This document shows positions 62,355-64,000 of a stretch of 64,000 bases of DNA, piece after piece (the first letter of the stretch is position 1; every line of letters starts with the position of its first letter). The notes beneath the pieces are model-generated. The model searched no databases. It was not told the DNA's origin and saw only the letters and a program-made list of their open reading frames with translations. Location of the stretch: assembly GCA_025210475.1 (NCBI GenBank), contig JAOARW010000099.1, positions 1 through 64,000 on the forward strand. The letters run 5' to 3'. The position numbers were made by a program, and so were the translations under genes. This stretch comes from Carboxylicivirga sp. (GTDB taxonomy: Bacteria > Bacteroidota > Bacteroidia > Bacteroidales > Marinilabiliaceae).

Positions 62355-64000
62355 ATGAAGAAGATACTTATACTATTATTTTCAATTATATTTTCCCAGC
62401 TCGGAATTTCTCAAAGGTTTATTCCATTAGACAAACATACAAAGGTTGGAAAATTGAAAAACGGATTTACCTATTATCTACGCAAAAGTGATCATCCAGC
62501 CGGAAGGGCAACCATCTATTTAGCTCAAAGAGTTGGGTCTGATTATGAAACGGAAAGTGAGTCGGGTTATGCCCACTTTCTCGAACATATGGCATTCAAT
62601 GGAACTAAGCACTTTCCCGGACGAAAAGGAGTAGTGAAAGCCGTTGCTGACCATGGTTTAATATTCGGTAAAAACATTAATGCGATTACTAATACACAGG
62701 CAACGAAATATTGGTTTAATAATTTAAACGCACAGGATGATGAACTAATCGACAAATGTTTAACCATTGTGTATGATTGGTGTAATGGTATCGAAATTAA
62801 TGATGAGCAAATTGATATTGAGAGGAACATCATTATTAAAGAAAGAAATAAAGTTTATAGAGAGCCGAGTCTTAATCAATTAGCTGCTGAAAAAGCACTG
62901 TTAAATGGACTCACATTTGCAGATAAACAACCAATTGGACAGCTTGAGTCAATTGAAAATGTGAATGCCGAAAAACTAATCAAGTTCTACAATAAATGGT
63001 ACCGAACTGATAAACAAGCTTTGATTATAGTAGGTGATATTGATGTTGATAAAATTGAGGATATTGTCAAAACGAAGTTCGAAAGTTTGCCATCATACGA
63101 GGAGGTTACACCAGAATATCAATTGAACATCCCCAATAACGAAACGGTTAATTGTGTGAACTTTGCTGAAGAGCAAGCAGGTGCATTTTACATTTCATAT
63201 AATAAACGCTTTCAATTTACTTATGCCAACAGTAAAGAGTATTTTAGAACTTCAGTATTAAGAGATATTACAAGTGCCTTATTAAATGCCAGGATTAAAG
63301 CCATTAAATCTCAACATACAGATTTGCTTGGTTCATCAATTGGGTTTTCAAAGAACAGCTTAAAACAACAGTATTATCATTTTGAAATTGGAGTAAGCAG
63401 CAACAGCAATCAAAAGTTGTTTGATACATGGGATAGGGCAGTTCAGATATGGGAAGACATTAGAAGAAATGGCTTTACTGAGAAAGAAATTAAGGTAATC
63501 ATTGATAATTCAATACTTAATGCTGAAAAAATAATAGCATCAGATGAGCAAAATACGGATCAAATGGCTGCAAGTATTGCCGAAAGCTTTATTCAACAGC
63601 AGGATTACCTTGATAATGTTCAGTATTGTAAGCGCCTGATTAAACTATTACAACAGATAAGCCCTGAAGATATTAAACAGGTTATTGAACAATACGAAGC
63701 ATTTGGTAATGCAAGTATGATCGTAAGCGGTCAAAAAGGAAATGATTTTATGGAGGCTAAAACTCTATTGGCAAAAAAGGATTCTTTACAGAGTCTAAAT
63801 ACTATCTGGAAGTTTGAGCGAGAGAAAGTTGATTTTTCAAAAGTATTGAACGAGTCGATGGAGCCCGGGGCAGTTGTTGAAAAAAATAACCATGAACTTG
63901 TCAAAGCTAAAGTATACACCTTATCAAATGGAATAAAGGTAATCTATCATAAGCATTCCAGGTATGGAGGTAAAATACATGTAAATGCTATTGCGCCTGC
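62355..64000 (+). CDS. M16 zinc metallopeptidase (cut by window end)
   Basis: Open frame from ATG 62355 to the window edge (about 548 residues seen) encoding a periplasmic pitrilysin-family peptidase of the PqqL-like type: signal MKKILILLFSIIFSQLGISQ, then YYLRKSDHPAGRATIYLAQRVGSDYETESESGYAHFLEHMAFNGT with the inverted zinc motif H74-F-L-E77-H78 and the distal Glu region in IDIERNIIIKERNKVYREPS. The second half-domain begins near the edge (YTLSNGIKVIYHKHSRYGG). It follows the Sus-like operon's TlpA gene after a 228-base gap and probably degrades the peptides that the operon imports. Confidence 0.9.
   Translation, partial: MKKILILLFSIIFSQLGISQRFIPLDKHTKVGKLKNGFTYYLRKSDHPAGRATIYLAQRVGSDYETESESGYAHFLEHMAFNGTKHFPGRKGVVKAVADHGLIFGKNINAITNTQATKYWFNNLNAQDDELIDKCLTIVYDWCNGIEINDEQIDIERNIIIKERNKVYREPSLNQLAAEKALLNGLTFADKQPIGQLESIENVNAEKLIKFYNKWYRTDKQALIIVGDIDVDKIEDIVKTKFESLPSYEEVTPEYQLNIPNNETVNCVNFAEEQAGAFYISYNKRFQFTYANSKEYFRTSVLRDITSALLNARIKAIKSQHTDLLGSSIGFSKNSLKQQYYHFEIGVSSNSNQKLFDTWDRAVQIWEDIRRNGFTEKEIKVIIDNSILNAEKIIASDEQNTDQMAASIAESFIQQQDYLDNVQYCKRLIKLLQQISPEDIKQVIEQYEAFGNASMIVSGQKGNDFMEAKTLLAKKDSLQSLNTIWKFEREKVDFSKVLNESMEPGAVVEKNNHELVKAKVYTLSNGIKVIYHKHSRYGGKIHVNAIAP

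Overview
The window is a low-GC stretch of a Bacteroidota chromosome, most like a marine or anaerobic Bacteroidales/Marinilabiliales-type organism. The evidence is paired SusC/SusD and FecI/FecR genes, a hybrid two-component regulator, type IX secretion (T9SS) C-terminal sorting domains, many SPII lipoproteins, TlpA-type thioredoxins with N-terminal DUF4369-like domains, and a TAnnTTTGC promoter. I saw no rRNA, tRNA, CRISPR array, transposase or integrase.

Layout. 0.1-7.5 kb is an envelope operon: a metzincin-fold lipoprotein that has lost its zinc site, two TlpA-like proteins, and two paralogous beta-propeller lipoproteins. The second propeller gene is split exactly at a -1 slippery heptamer. 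7.8-16.8 kb holds a hybrid two-component regulator followed by a LamG-like T9SS protein and a T9SS-sorted PL8 chondroitinase, so it is probably a glycosaminoglycan-responsive locus without its own SusC/D. 17-20 kb has two more thioredoxin-fold proteins. 20.0-24.6 kb is an accessory cassette bounded by a 193-bp direct repeat that copies the 3' end and terminator of the upstream TlpA gene. It encodes a Sel1-repeat T9SS protein, a secreted Cys-rich protein ending in a JAMM-like domain, and a lipoprotein that may be its partner. 24.8-30.7 kb is an operon of a double TonB-C protein, a giant MG2/plug-like protein and an NTF2-like protein. 30.8-33.9 kb has a GH29 fucosidase and an alpha/beta-hydrolase lipoprotein. 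34.4-42 kb has an unrecognised helical protein, a SWIM zinc-finger protein, a trypsin-like protease and an M16 peptidase. 42.2-47.1 kb (minus strand) is a TonB-receptor / YfiR / hybrid-kinase operon. 47.1-48.5 kb is mostly non-coding with strong dyads and a broken gene remnant. 48.5-51.8 kb has a hydrolase, a GlcG/HbpS protein and an SDR oxidoreductase divergent from a frameshifted LysR gene. 52-64 kb is a FecI-FecR-SusC-SusD-DUF4843-PKD-like-TlpA-M16 locus that runs off the window.

How it fits together. The common theme is sensing and processing of macromolecules at the envelope: T9SS-exported enzymes and lipoproteins outside, TonB receptors for import, M16, trypsin-like and other hydrolases plus TlpA thiol chemistry in the periplasm, and ECF or hybrid two-component regulation. 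Four upstream regions, two of them in front of T9SS cargo genes, share the bipartite motif TGTCACC-N11-TTnnnGGGT, which suggests a shared regulator that need not be encoded here.

The points most worth following are the direct-repeat cassette with the JAMM-like secreted protein, the A_AAA_AAG frameshift site, the zinc-less metzincin, and the bipartite promoter motif. Domain names are assigned by reading the protein sequences; no database search was possible.
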